Below, piece after piece: positions 1 to 8,358 of a stretch of DNA of 64,000 nt. The DNA comes from Cellulomonas timonensis (GTDB taxonomy: Bacteria > Actinomycetota > Actinomycetes > Actinomycetales > Cellulomonadaceae). A program made the position numbers and the translations under genes. Where the stretch lies: NCBI RefSeq assembly GCF_900046455.1, contig NZ_FCOT01000012.1, positions 792,017-856,016 of the forward strand, written 5' to 3'. The notes under the pieces are model-generated. The model saw only the letters and a list, made by a program, of their open reading frames with translations. It was not told the DNA's origin and made no database searches. The first letter of the stretch is position 1; every line of letters starts with the position of its first letter.

Positions 1-180
1 CGCACGTCGGGCGAGCGCGTCGAGCAGGTGTGGGGCGGCACGCTGGCGCCCCAGGGCGACCTCGTGGTGGTCCGCAACGCGGCCTGGAACGGAACGCTCC
101 CGGCCAATGGGACGACGACGTTCGGGTTCATCGGCAGCGGCTCCGCCCCGAGCCCCGCACTATCCTGCGCCACCGCCTGA
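1..180 (+). CDS. C-terminal end of a secreted protein with a family 2 carbohydrate-binding module (partial)
   Basis: Frame 1 is open from the window edge to TGA at 178-180 and encodes 59 residues with the pattern of a CBM2 C-terminus: QVWGGTL, then VVRNAAWNGTLPANGTTTFG, then FIGSGSAPSP and a final cysteine (LSCATA). CBM2 modules bind cellulose or chitin through surface tryptophans and usually close with a disulfide between terminal cysteines, so the parent is probably a secreted glycoside hydrolase or polysaccharide oxygenase. The catalytic part lies outside the window, so the enzyme class cannot be named. A strong hairpin follows directly. Confidence 0.85.
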   Translation, partial: RTSGERVEQVWGGTLAPQGDLVVVRNAAWNGTLPANGTTTFGFIGSGSAPSPALSCATA

Positions 181-190
181 CCAGCACGGA

Positions 191-229
191 CGTCGCGCCC
201 GGCAGCCTTCACGGCTGCCGGGCGCGACG
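191..229 (+). terminator. Intrinsic-type terminator hairpin
   Basis: A perfect 17-bp stem (191-207 with 213-229) and 5-nt loop start 10 bp after the CBM2 stop codon. There is no T-tract, as is common for actinobacterial hairpin terminators. Confidence 0.8.
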
Positions 230-280
230 CATGCCGTGATCGGAGGCATCGGGCGTCCGCGCGCCCCGAGGCCGGTCGAC

Positions 281-333
281 TTGACCATGGCAATACCCCG
301 GGGGGTATCGTCACGTCATGCCCCCAGGGGTAT
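281..333 (+). promoter_or_regulatory. Promoter with CsoR/CstR-type palindromic operators
   Basis: A -35-like TTGACC (281-286) is followed by a perfect palindrome at 293-308, ATACCCC-GG-GGGGTAT, and by a second near-copy at 318-333, ATGCCCC-CA-GGGGTAT. The first would cover the spacer and -10 region. ATACCCC-type palindromes are the known operators of CsoR-family repressors, including the persulfide sensor CstR. The genes downstream (thioredoxin, DUF4395, rhodanese) fit sulfur or persulfide control better than copper. No repressor gene is in the window. Confidence 0.7.
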
Positions 334-359
334 CGAGATCCGACCGACCAAGGGAACGC

Positions 360-548
360 ATGATGTGCCGAGCAGTGAAGTGCCGTGTGTGCGGCAAGAC
401 GACATGGGCTGGCTGCGGGCAGCACGTGGGATCGGTGAAGCAGACCGTCCCGCCATCGGAGTGGTGCAACGGCAAGCACACCGCAGCGCAGACCGAGGCC
501 GCGGCAGCAAACCACCGGGGCTTCTTCTCCCGGCTGTTCGGTCGCTAG
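360..548 (+). CDS. Small cysteine-rich putative zinc-binding protein
   Basis: A 62-residue protein starting MMCRAVKCRVCGKTTWAGCG, with CxxC, a further C and H (GCGQHV) and a later WCNGKH, so four to six potential zinc ligands. It ends FFSRLFGR. Similar short proteins are widespread and uncharacterised in Actinobacteria. The ATG at 360 is chosen because AAGGGA lies just upstream; a more upstream ATG at 318 falls inside the second operator. It is the first gene of the thioredoxin/rhodanese group and would share its promoter. A role as zinc or thiol-linked accessory is only inferred from context. Confidence 0.7.
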   Translation: MMCRAVKCRVCGKTTWAGCGQHVGSVKQTVPPSEWCNGKHTAAQTEAAAANHRGFFSRLFGR

Positions 549-561
549 GAGGCGGGGAACC

Positions 562-939
562 GTGAGCACGACCACTCTCACCTCCGAGACCTTCGAGCAG
601 ACCGTCTCAGGCGACGGCATCGTTCTCGTCGACTTCTGGGCAGCATGGTGCGGGCCCTGCAGGGCGTTCGCGCCCGTCTTCGAGGACATCGCGGCACGGA
701 ACCCGGACATCGTGTTCGGCAAGGTCGACACCGAGGCCGAGCAGGGCCTCGCCGCGGGGTTCGGCATCACGTCGATCCCGACCCTCATGGTCTTCCGCGA
801 CGGCGTCCTCGTCTTCTCCCAGCCCGGCGCGCTGCGCGCCCCGCAGCTGGAGCAGCTCGTCGACGGCGCCAGGGCGCTCGACATGGACGACGTCCGACGC
901 CAGCTCGCGGAGCGCGACGCCAGCACGCCGCACGCGTGA
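562..939 (+). CDS. Thioredoxin
   Basis: A 125-residue single-domain cytoplasmic thioredoxin. The redox motif WCGPC puts the active cysteines at residues 30 and 33, and the cis-proline is in TSIPT (P73). It reduces disulfides or persulfides using electrons from thioredoxin reductase. The start is GTG at 562, preceded by AGGAGGCGGGG. The stop overlaps the GTG of the DUF4395 gene (GTGA), so the two are translationally coupled. The operator upstream and the rhodanese downstream suggest a role in handling sulfane sulfur rather than as the housekeeping thioredoxin, though that is inference. Confidence 0.9.
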   Translation: MSTTTLTSETFEQTVSGDGIVLVDFWAAWCGPCRAFAPVFEDIAARNPDIVFGKVDTEAEQGLAAGFGITSIPTLMVFRDGVLVFSQPGALRAPQLEQLVDGARALDMDDVRRQLAERDASTPHA

Positions 940-1478
940 TCGACGGCCCACGCCTCGTGATCTCCCAGACATCGGCGCCGCGCGTCGGCGTCGCGAAGCC
1001 GGGCTTCGACGTGCCGGTGATCGACGAGCGGGCCGTCCGCGCCGCCGCAGGGATCCTCTTCCTCGCCGGGGCGATCGCGTTCGGGTTCGCGGCGGCGACG
1101 GGGACGGCCCGTCCGCTTCAGCCCTTCGGCATGTTCTTCATGCTCGACATGGCGTTGCGCGTGACCGTCAGCGATCGCTGGTCGCCGACCCTCGCCGTCG
1201 GGCGGTTGGTCGTCCGACGGCAGGCGCCCGAGTGGGTCGGGGCGCCGCAGAAGACGTTCGCCTGGTGGCTCGGGTTCGGGCTGGCCACCGTCTCGTGCGC
1301 CAGCATGGGGCTGCTGGCCGCGCCCCTGTGGCTGACGCTCGCCCTGTGCGCCCTGTGCCTGTCGCTGCTGTTCGCCGAGACCGCGTTCGGCATCTGCGTC
1401 GGGTGCGCCCTGCAGCGCGCGTTCAGCGCGACGCCCCCACGGCACTGCCCCGGCGACACGTGCGCCACCCCGAGCTGA
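936..1478 (+). CDS. DUF4395-family membrane protein
   Basis: A 180-residue protein with about four hydrophobic segments, including a pair near residues 30-75 and a pair near 110-155. It contains the DUF4395 features of a conserved R-proline segment (FDVPVIDERAVRAAAG near the N-terminus) and a C-terminal FGICVGCALQ motif with paired cysteines. Homologues commonly sit beside thioredoxins and rhodaneses, sometimes fused to rhodanese domains (YgaP-like context), and are thought to act in membrane thiol or sulfur chemistry, although no reaction is proven. The GTG start at 936 overlaps the thioredoxin stop. Confidence 0.8.
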   Translation: MIDGPRLVISQTSAPRVGVAKPGFDVPVIDERAVRAAAGILFLAGAIAFGFAAATGTARPLQPFGMFFMLDMALRVTVSDRWSPTLAVGRLVVRRQAPEWVGAPQKTFAWWLGFGLATVSCASMGLLAAPLWLTLALCALCLSLLFAETAFGICVGCALQRAFSATPPRHCPGDTCATPS

Positions 1479-1495
1479 CCTTTCCAGGAGACCTC

Positions 1496-1858
1496 ATGCA
1501 CCGCATCATCTCCGCGGCCGGCGCCACGCTGGTCGCCACCACGCTCGTCGGCTGCGCGGGCACGGCAGCCGAGCCCGTGACCGTCACTGACCACACGATC
1601 ATCGTCGACGTGCGAACCGCAGACGAGTACGCCCAGGGCCACCTCGAGGGCGCCACGCTGCTGGACCTCAGCGGTGGCCAGCTCGCCGATGCGATCCCCA
1701 CCCTCGACCCGGATGCCGAGTACCTCGTCTACTGCAGGTCCGGCAACCGGTCTGCCCAAGCCGTCGAGCTCATGCACGACGCAGGGCTGACCGACGTCAC
1801 CGATCTCGGCTCGCTCAGCGAGGCCGCGGAGGCGACCCAGCTCCCCACGACCCGCTGA
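1496..1858 (+). CDS. Rhodanese-domain lipoprotein
   Basis: A 120-residue protein with a lipoprotein signal peptide (lipobox LVGC, Cys20) and a single rhodanese domain. IIVDVRTADEYAQGHLEGA is the typical rhodanese start, and YCRSGNRS carries the catalytic cysteine at residue 80, which forms the persulfide intermediate of sulfur transfer. The ATG at 1496 follows CCAGGAGACC at good spacing, 17 bp after the DUF4395 stop, so it is the last gene of the operon. Surface location suggests it handles thiosulfate or polysulfide outside the membrane; the physiological substrate is unknown. Confidence 0.88.
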   Translation: MHRIISAAGATLVATTLVGCAGTAAEPVTVTDHTIIVDVRTADEYAQGHLEGATLLDLSGGQLADAIPTLDPDAEYLVYCRSGNRSAQAVELMHDAGLTDVTDLGSLSEAAEATQLPTTR

Positions 1859-1878
1859 GACGAGGAAGGCCCGTCCGG

Positions 1879-2817
1879 TCAGAGCCGCTCGACGTGGTCG
1901 GCCTGTGGCCCCCGGTCGCCCTGGCGCACCTTGTACTGGACCCGGTCGCCCTCCTGCAGCGCCTCGGCGCCCCGCAGGACCGACACGTGCACGAACAGGT
2001 CGGTGCCCCCCGCGTCCGGGGTGATGAAGCCGAATCCGCGCTCCGCGTCGTAGCGGGCGACCACGCCCTCGCCGCCGCGCACGGGAGCGTCGGAGGCCGA
2101 CTGTCGCCCTGGCCGACCCGGGGGCGGCCCGGCGGGCGCGTCCTGAGGAGCCGCCTCGCCCACGAGGTGCAGGTTGCGTGCTTGCAGGCCCCGCTCACTC
2201 TCGGCGACCTCGTACGCCACCCGGTCGCCCTCGTACAGCTCGGTGAGCCCGCCGGCCAGGGCGCGGTGGTGGACGAAGACGTCCGCGCCGCCGGAATCGG
2301 GGGTGACGAAGCCGAAGCCCTTCTCCGGGTCGTACCAGGACACGGTGCCGTCCGCCCCGTCAGCGCCTCCCTGCGGGGCGGCGTCCGCCCCGAGCGGCAG
2401 CAGGTGATCCGCCTGCGGCCCCTTGTCACCGTCGACGACCATGAAGGCCACGCGCTGGCCCTCGGAGATGACGCCACCGCCCACGATGGCCGAGCTGTGC
2501 ACGAAGATCTCCGCGCCACGACCGTCCGGCGTGATGAACCCGTACCCCTTGGTCGGCTCGTACCAGGTGACGGTGCCGAGCACCCCGACCGGCGCGCCAG
2601 CGGGCTGGTCGCCCGTGACCCGGACGCGGCGCGCCTGCGGGCCGCGGTCCCCCTCGCCGATCTCGAACTCGACCGTCTGCCCCTCGCGGAGCACCTTCGG
2701 CCCGTCCTCGCCGAGGATCTCGGACGCATGCACGAACAGGTCCTCGGCCTCGTCCTCGGGGGCGATGAACCCGAAACCCCGATCGGCGTCGAACCAGCGG
2801 ACAGTCCCCTGGGGCAC
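1879..2817 (-). CDS. Protein of four tandem cold-shock domains
   Basis: A 312-residue protein made of four consecutive cold-shock domains separated by short linkers. Each has the RNP-1-like block ([36 protein letters not shown]) and the RNP-2-like block ([28 protein letters not shown]). Each also ends in a variant of RGPQARxV. Single CSDs of about 67 residues bind single-stranded nucleic acid as RNA chaperones; the tandem form could bind longer RNA or several strands. ATG at 2817. It converges on the rhodanese gene with a 20-bp gap. Confidence 0.9.
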   Translation of the reverse strand: MPQGTVRWFDADRGFGFIAPEDEAEDLFVHASEILGEDGPKVLREGQTVEFEIGEGDRGPQARRVRVTGDQPAGAPVGVLGTVTWYEPTKGYGFITPDGRGAEIFVHSSAIVGGGVISEGQRVAFMVVDGDKGPQADHLLPLGADAAPQGGADGADGTVSWYDPEKGFGFVTPDSGGADVFVHHRALAGGLTELYEGDRVAYEVAESERGLQARNLHLVGEAAPQDAPAGPPPGRPGRQSASDAPVRGGEGVVARYDAERGFGFITPDAGGTDLFVHVSVLRGAEALQEGDRVQYKVRQGDRGPQADHVERL

Positions 2818-2914
2818 GTGTGACTCCTCGTCGAAAGACCTACGGATGATCTCCCTAGTGTCCCTGACGAACCTGCGGCAAGTGTCCGCCGGTCTCTCGC
2901 CATCCTCCGTGCGA

Positions 2915-3961
2915 CTACGACGTCGACGTGCCGGCCTCGAGGACGGACACGATCGAGAACAACGTGAAGCAGACCGCCCCGAGACCCACCAGGACGTGGG
3001 CGCCGACGAAGAAGCCGGGCTGCCGCGTGGTCGCCTCGAACAGGAACGCCGCGAAGAACAAGCACGTGAGCGCAGTGCTCACCGGGATGATCGGGATGCG
3101 GTTGGCGAGCGCGAAGACCTGGCGCCACACGAGCGCGAGCAGCACGACCTTGGACACGATGCTGAAGCAGATGAGCCCGAGCCCGATCAGCACCACGCCA
3201 GGGGCGAGCCGCGCCGGGTTGTCCGAGGCCAGGAGCACCCCGAGCCCGAGAACCACATTGATGGTCCCCATCGCCACGACCCACCACGTCCAGCGGAAAC
3301 GCTCGGCCTCACCGAACTCGTTGCGGACCTGGCGCACGATGCTGGCGACCAGCGCGACGAGAGCGGAGCAGACCAAGGACAGCCCGATCATCACGTGCCC
3401 GGCGACGACCTCGGGCGTCGTGCCGCGCCCCAGCAGCGTTCCCGCGATCACCAAGCCGACCACCGCGAGCACCGCGGGGACCGCGATGAGCAGTGCCCGG
3501 ACACGCTCCGAGTACGCCTCTGGCGGCGGACCGCTGGCGACGTCGCGCGCGGCGCTCGCTTGGATGAGGGTGAACCTGGTCGAGGCCGTGGCCACGGTGC
3601 TCACGCTCGCGGCGATGAACCCGATGCCGAGCATCACGTGCCCGGCGACGACGAACTCTGGCTCGTCACCACGCAGGACCGTGACGACGCCCCAGACCAT
3701 CGTGGCCACCGCGACCGTGTATCCCAGGGCGGGCAGCACGATCTCCCAGACCCTGCCGTATCCGTGCACGAGCTGACGGATGATCGTCGCAGCCGTCGAG
3801 AACAGCGCGATGCAGATGGCCGTCAGCGCCACGTTGACGTGGCCTGCCACGAAATGGTCCGCGTCGTCACCGCCCGAGAGGACGAACAACCCGAACGCGA
3901 GGCACACCGCGCCCATGGCCAGCGGGATAGCGCGGAAGAGGATGCTGATCGACCGGTCCAT
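2915..3961 (-). CDS. Multi-pass membrane protein with internal repeats (DUF2776-like)
   Basis: A 348-residue protein with about ten predicted membrane segments. A repeated block recurs four to five times, typified by [51 protein letters not shown] and [18 protein letters not shown] conserved GH or AH at the start of a helix might bind a cofactor. The pattern resembles the DUF2776 family of unknown function, an identification from memory that needs a profile search. The ATG at 3961 is preceded by AGGGGGG; an upstream in-frame ATG at 4060 would overlap the neighbour's intergenic space and lacks a ribosome site. Confidence 0.75.
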   Translation of the reverse strand: MDRSISILFRAIPLAMGAVCLAFGLFVLSGGDDADHFVAGHVNVALTAICIALFSTAATIIRQLVHGYGRVWEIVLPALGYTVAVATMVWGVVTVLRGDEPEFVVAGHVMLGIGFIAASVSTVATASTRFTLIQASAARDVASGPPPEAYSERVRALLIAVPAVLAVVGLVIAGTLLGRGTTPEVVAGHVMIGLSLVCSALVALVASIVRQVRNEFGEAERFRWTWWVVAMGTINVVLGLGVLLASDNPARLAPGVVLIGLGLICFSIVSKVVLLALVWRQVFALANRIPIIPVSTALTCLFFAAFLFEATTRQPGFFVGAHVLVGLGAVCFTLFSIVSVLEAGTSTS

Positions 3962-4069
3962 GGGCCCCCCTGTCGCTACCACAGTGGGGACGGCCCACCG
4001 GATGAGCGCGTCGAGAGACCCTGCGCGACGGCCCGTGCCTCCCGGGCGCCGCTCAGGCATGCGGCGCGG

Positions 4070-4513
4070 TCAACCTGCGCGGAGCACGAGGAGGAACTGC
4101 CCGCCGCCCGGCTCGACGGCGGCGGTCACGCGAAGGTCGGGGGCGAACCGCGAGAGCCGGTCCACGAGCCAGGCTGCTGCCGTCTCGCCGTCCGCCTTGG
4201 TCGGGCAGCGGCCCACGACCTCGCGCCCGCCCTTGCGGGTCAGCCGCTCGACGGTCGCCACGATGGGCGCCGGCTCCACGACGAACAGCGATGACGACCA
4301 GGCCACGACGGGCTTGACGGCCCCCTTGCGGGTGTTGCAGGCCCGATGCGCGAGCCGCTCGGAGCCCGGCGCCGGCTTCTTGCCCTTGGGCGTCGCGCCG
4401 CCGTCGATGCTCGGGCCGCGGTCGGAGTTGACGGACGCGTCGGGGTCCACCGGCTCGTCGCACAGCCAGCATCGCCAACCGTCACGCGTGCCGACCTCGT
4501 CAAGGGTGCTCAT
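4070..4513 (-). CDS. HNH-like zinc-binding protein
   Basis: A 147-residue protein. The N-terminal half has CWLCDEPVD, an aspartate-rich stretch and AHRACNTRKG, which together match the skeleton of a treble-clef HNH nuclease (CxxC ... H-x2-C-N-x2-K). The classical first catalytic histidine of a DH pair is not evident, so nuclease activity is uncertain. The C-terminal half (WLVDRLSRFAPDLRVTAAVEPGGGQFLLVLRAG) is unassigned. ATG at 4513. It is monocistronic, with 126 bp to the VWA gene. Confidence 0.65.
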   Translation of the reverse strand: MSTLDEVGTRDGWRCWLCDEPVDPDASVNSDRGPSIDGGATPKGKKPAPGSERLAHRACNTRKGAVKPVVAWSSSLFVVEPAPIVATVERLTRKGGREVVGRCPTKADGETAAAWLVDRLSRFAPDLRVTAAVEPGGGQFLLVLRAG

Positions 4514-4639
4514 GGCCGGAGGCTACGGGGCCGCCGACGCCCGTCCAACTCGCGCCCCCTCACCCGCGACGCACAGGGACATTCCTTCATTCGCGCGCTT
4601 TCTCGTATCGCGGATATCAGAACCCACGTGGGCCGGTGC

Positions 4640-6235
4640 TCATTCGGTGAGGCGCAGATAGGCGTCGATCAGGGTGACGAATTCTGACCGCAGCCCGTAG
4701 TCGTCCTCGCCGGACGCGGCGTCGGCGCGTTCGCGCGCCCGGCTCGGGTCGGCGTCGGCAGCGTGCCGTGATCCCGTCACCGAGAGGCCGAACTCGACCA
4801 CCGCGGACGCGAACCTGAAGTCGGTCGAGGGCGTCCGGGTGTAGGCGCTGGCTGTGGCGGGGTGCACGACCTCGGTGCTGGTGGTGGCGCCCGGCTGCTT
4901 GTAGCGCACGTGCACGGTCAGGAAGTCGGTGGAGGCGCCAGCCTGGACGGTCTGGTAGTCGAGGTCGTCGCCGCGTGCCTCGCCTCGAGCGGGGACGAGC
5001 TCGTAGAACGCGGTGACCGAGTGCCCGGCGCCGACGTCGCCGGCGTCCTTGGTGTCGTCGTCGAACTCCTCGTCCTCCAGCCGCCGGTTGTCGTAGCCCA
5101 ACAGCCGGTACTGGGCGACGGTCGCGGGGTTGAACTCGACCTGGACTTTGAGGTCTTGGGCGACGACGAACATCGTCGAGTCGAACTCGTCCACCAGGAC
5201 CTTGCGCGCCTCGTCGATGGTGTCGATGTAGGCGTAGTTGCCGTTCCCGTGGTCGGCGATGGCCTCCATGGTGTTGTCCTTGAGGTTCCCCATCCCGAAT
5301 CCGAGCACCGAGATGTACACCCCTGTCCGGGCGTGCTCCTCGATCAGGTCGGTGAGCTGCTCAGGGGTGGACGGGCCCACGTTGAAGTCGCCGTCGGTCG
5401 CCAGGACGACCCGGTTGTTCCCGCCCTCGACGAAGTTCTTGGACGCCAGCTCGTACGCCGTCTGCAGTCCCGCAGCGCCGCCGGTCGATCCTCCGGCCCG
5501 CAGCTCGCGCAGGGCCCTGACCAGGTGGCTGCGCTGGTCACCGGGCACCGAGTCGGCGACCACCTGCTCGCTGCCCGCGTAGGTCACGATGGAGACGGTG
5601 TCGTCCTCGTCGAGCTGGTCCACGAGGAGCTCGAACGAGTCGGCCAGGAGGGGCAGCTTGTTCGGCTCGCCCATCGAGCCGGACACGTCGAGCAGGAAGA
5701 CGATGTTGTTGCCGCGGCTGGTGGGAACCGCGGCGGTGGCCTGCACGCCGATCATGGCGAGCTGGTGGTCGGGAGCCCAGGGCGCGTCCGCGATCTGGGT
5801 GGTGACGGTGAACGGGTCCACCGCGTCCGGCTCGGGGGCCGGGTAGTCATAGTCGAAGTAGTTGACCAGCTCCTCGATCCGCACCCCCTCCGGCGCGACG
5901 CCGTGGAGCAGCTGGCGGCGCAGGTTGCTGTACGACGCGGTGTCGACGTCGGACGCGAACGTCGACAACGGGCTCGTCGTGACGTCCTGGAACGGCTGCT
6001 CCGGCGAGTCGTCGTACTCCTCCTGCGCGTCCATCGGGGCGTCACGCCACGCCTCGGACGCGACGGAGTCCTCGTAGGCCATGTCATGCGCCGCGGAGCC
6101 GTCCGACATGCCGCCGGCGGTGCAGGAGCCGACCAATCCGACAACGGCGACCACAGCCACAGCGGCGATCGCGCGGTTTCGCGTCTTCGCGCGGGCGGGC
6201 GCATCAAGGGCGATGCCTAATGTCCGAATGCGCAT
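4640..6235 (-). CDS. von Willebrand factor A domain lipoprotein (YfbK type)
   Basis: A 531-residue exported protein. The signal peptide ends in a lipobox with cysteine at residue 38 (VGSC). A VWA-N-like region (about 85-165, STFASDVDTASYSNLRRQL) precedes a VWA domain whose MIDAS motif DVSGSMG begins at residue 183, followed by the T and D metal-site positions (GGSTGGAAGL, ATDGDFNVG). The C-terminal domain with YKQPGATT and an ending YGLRSEFVTLIDAYLRLTE is the YfbK/DUF3520 type. It probably binds metal and protein ligands at the cell surface. The ATG at 6235 has GGAGG upstream. Confidence 0.88.
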   Translation of the reverse strand: MRIRTLGIALDAPARAKTRNRAIAAVAVVAVVGLVGSCTAGGMSDGSAAHDMAYEDSVASEAWRDAPMDAQEEYDDSPEQPFQDVTTSPLSTFASDVDTASYSNLRRQLLHGVAPEGVRIEELVNYFDYDYPAPEPDAVDPFTVTTQIADAPWAPDHQLAMIGVQATAAVPTSRGNNIVFLLDVSGSMGEPNKLPLLADSFELLVDQLDEDDTVSIVTYAGSEQVVADSVPGDQRSHLVRALRELRAGGSTGGAAGLQTAYELASKNFVEGGNNRVVLATDGDFNVGPSTPEQLTDLIEEHARTGVYISVLGFGMGNLKDNTMEAIADHGNGNYAYIDTIDEARKVLVDEFDSTMFVVAQDLKVQVEFNPATVAQYRLLGYDNRRLEDEEFDDDTKDAGDVGAGHSVTAFYELVPARGEARGDDLDYQTVQAGASTDFLTVHVRYKQPGATTSTEVVHPATASAYTRTPSTDFRFASAVVEFGLSVTGSRHAADADPSRARERADAASGEDDYGLRSEFVTLIDAYLRLTE

Positions 6236-6410
6236 GAGCTGCCTCCATTGTCGAGGGCTGAAGCCTCGCGGCAGGAGTGGGCGGGCACCAGCACGTGATG
6301 GTCACGCGGTCATCCCATTCGGGTAACGAGCACCGCATTTCTCCGGCGCCCACCGGGAATTCCGCCCGGAATGCCGACTTCCGACGACGAGCGGGGCCTC
6401 CCGCAGCATT

Positions 6411-6437
6411 CGACCCCGCACCGTGGGTGCGGGGTCG
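6411..6437 (-). terminator. Hairpin terminator of the ABC exporter operon
   Basis: A perfect 12-bp stem (6411-6422 with 6426-6437) and 3-nt loop lie 32 bp beyond the permease stop. The rest of 6236-6468 shows nothing else I can support. Confidence 0.65.
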
Positions 6438-6468
6438 AGTGCTGTGCACTGCTCGCCGGGCGACCGGC

Positions 6469-8358
6469 CTACGCGACGGCAGTCGCCACCCGGGTCGTCG
6501 GGCGTGCCGCGAGCGCGGTCGCGGCGAGGGCGAAGGCGACCACAGCCGCACTGACGATGACGTACGCCGGCACGGCCACCACGGGCAGCCCCTCGAGCAT
6601 CCCCGCGCTCACGCCGATCACCGCGGGCGCCACCGCCACCGTTCCCACCACCCATGCCGTCACGCCGGTGATCGCGGCCTCGACGGTGGTCATGCCCAGG
6701 AGCTGGCGGCGGGTGGTGCCGGTGCGGTGCAGCAGCGCGAGCTCGTCGCGGCGCGCCACCGTGGTCATGGCCAGGGTGCTCGCCGCGCCGACCGCGACGA
6801 CGGCGAGGAGCAGCATGAGGAGCGCGTTCCCGACCGCGTTGTCGCCCCCAGCCTGGACCGTCGCGGCGATGTGGGTCCTCGGGTCGGCCGCGGTGGCGCC
6901 CAGAGCGGTGATCGCGGCTGTGGCGTCCGCCACGTCCGTGCCGTCGGCCACGTCGACCAGCAGGGTGTCGGCCATCACGGGCAGCCCGTGCGCCTCGGCC
7001 GTCGCCGCACCGGTGACGATCCCCCCGATGCCGAGGCCACGGGAGTACACCGCGACGACGGTGGCGTCGACGACGTCGTCGCCGAGCCGGATCGTGAGCG
7101 TCTCGCCCAGGCCGGCGCCGCTCGTGTACGCCGTGTCGCTGCTGACGGCCACCGTGTCCGGGGCGTCGATGTCGGCGAGCGAGCCCTTCACCACGTCGGG
7201 GTCGAGCGCAGCGGTGTCGGCGGGCACCACCCGCAGAGCAGCCGCCTCCCAGGTCTCCGCGCCGTCGTCCACGCTGCGGACCTCTCCCGGGAGGGTCCCG
7301 AGCGGGACGGCCGCCTCGACGCCGGGCGCCGCGGCGACCTGCGCGGCCAGGTCCTGCGTGGCGTCCTCGGTCGGTGTGACGACGAGGTCCGTGGCGACGG
7401 CCGCGACGAACTCCTGCTCGATGGCGGTCGTCATGGCCCGGTCCACGCTGGTCTGGATGGTGGCCGCGGAGACGACCAGCGCGAGCGGCACGACGACCGT
7501 CGTGAGCCGCCGGGAGAAGCCGCGCACGTTGCGGACCGCGAGCATCGTGGCCGGGCGGCCACCGGACGGGTGCGCCCGAGCCACGCGGTCGAAGATCCAG
7601 CCGACGAGGACGGGGCCCGCGAGCGCCGCGGCGCCGATGAGCAGGAACGCCGACAGGGACGCCGCCGCGCTCCCGGTCGTGCCGGGGATCCACAGCGGGC
7701 TGAACGCCATGGCCAGGCCGCCGAGGGTCATCACCAGGGCGGTGATCCGGCGGCCGAGCCCCACGTGGCGGTCCTCGACGGCGCTCTGCTGGAGCGCCGC
7801 GGTCGGTGCGATGCGTGCCGCCTCCCGGGCGCCGAGCCGGCCCACGGGCACCGCGGTGACCGCGATCAGCGCGACGGCGGCCAGGACGGGCAGCGGCGAG
7901 AGGTGCGACGCGAAGTCGGGCGCGACCATCCCGCTGCGGACGAGCACCGGGTCGAGGAGCCGGGCGCCGAACAGCCCGGCGACCGCGCCCAGCGGGGCGG
8001 CGACGAGCGACACGACGGCCACCTCGAGGGTGACGGAACGCCGCACCTGCGACGGGGTGGCGCCCACCGCACGCAGCAGCGCGAACTCACGGCGACGGCT
8101 GCGCAGCGCGAGGCTGACGGTCGCCGCGACGACCATCACCACGACGACGATCAGCGTGCCGGCGTAGGACGAGGCGAGGGACACGAGCAGCCCGCCAGAG
8201 GCCCGGTCCCCGGCCGACTGCGTGCGCATGCCGGACTCGAAGAGGACCCCGGTGATCGCGAGGACCGCCGCTGCGACGGCGAGGACGACAGCGGTGCCGG
8301 CGAAGGCCCCGCGGTGGGCGCGGACGCCCGAGGACGCGAGCTGCCACATCGTGCTCAC
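6469..8358 (-). CDS. ABC transporter permease, FtsX/MacB type with two FtsX domains
   Basis: A 629-residue membrane protein. A transmembrane helix near residue 25 is followed by a three-helix FtsX block (about 65-215, with the typical REFALLRAVGATPSQVRRSV), then a helix near 230-260, an extracytoplasmic region of about 180 residues, and a second FtsX block (about 500-620, RRDELALLHRTGTTRRQLLG). Such permeases drive macrolide, peptide or lipoprotein export rather than import. The start overlaps the ATPase stop (ATGA), so the two are coupled and form one transporter; no periplasmic adaptor gene is adjacent. Confidence 0.9.
   Translation of the reverse strand: MSTMWQLASSGVRAHRGAFAGTAVVLAVAAAVLAITGVLFESGMRTQSAGDRASGGLLVSLASSYAGTLIVVVVMVVAATVSLALRSRRREFALLRAVGATPSQVRRSVTLEVAVVSLVAAPLGAVAGLFGARLLDPVLVRSGMVAPDFASHLSPLPVLAAVALIAVTAVPVGRLGAREAARIAPTAALQQSAVEDRHVGLGRRITALVMTLGGLAMAFSPLWIPGTTGSAAASLSAFLLIGAAALAGPVLVGWIFDRVARAHPSGGRPATMLAVRNVRGFSRRLTTVVVPLALVVSAATIQTSVDRAMTTAIEQEFVAAVATDLVVTPTEDATQDLAAQVAAAPGVEAAVPLGTLPGEVRSVDDGAETWEAAALRVVPADTAALDPDVVKGSLADIDAPDTVAVSSDTAYTSGAGLGETLTIRLGDDVVDATVVAVYSRGLGIGGIVTGAATAEAHGLPVMADTLLVDVADGTDVADATAAITALGATAADPRTHIAATVQAGGDNAVGNALLMLLLAVVAVGAASTLAMTTVARRDELALLHRTGTTRRQLLGMTTVEAAITGVTAWVVGTVAVAPAVIGVSAGMLEGLPVVAVPAYVIVSAAVVAFALAATALAARPTTRVATAVA

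Noticed and set aside
2423-4294. Long rightward open frame of 623 codons
   Set aside because: It is the antisense of the cold-shock and membrane-protein genes, with Arg/Glu/His/Asp-rich low-complexity composition typical of shadow frames in GC-rich DNA.
4070-4513. Calling the HNH-like host protein an active nuclease
   Set aside because: The zinc-binding cysteines are present but the catalytic histidine pair is not clear.
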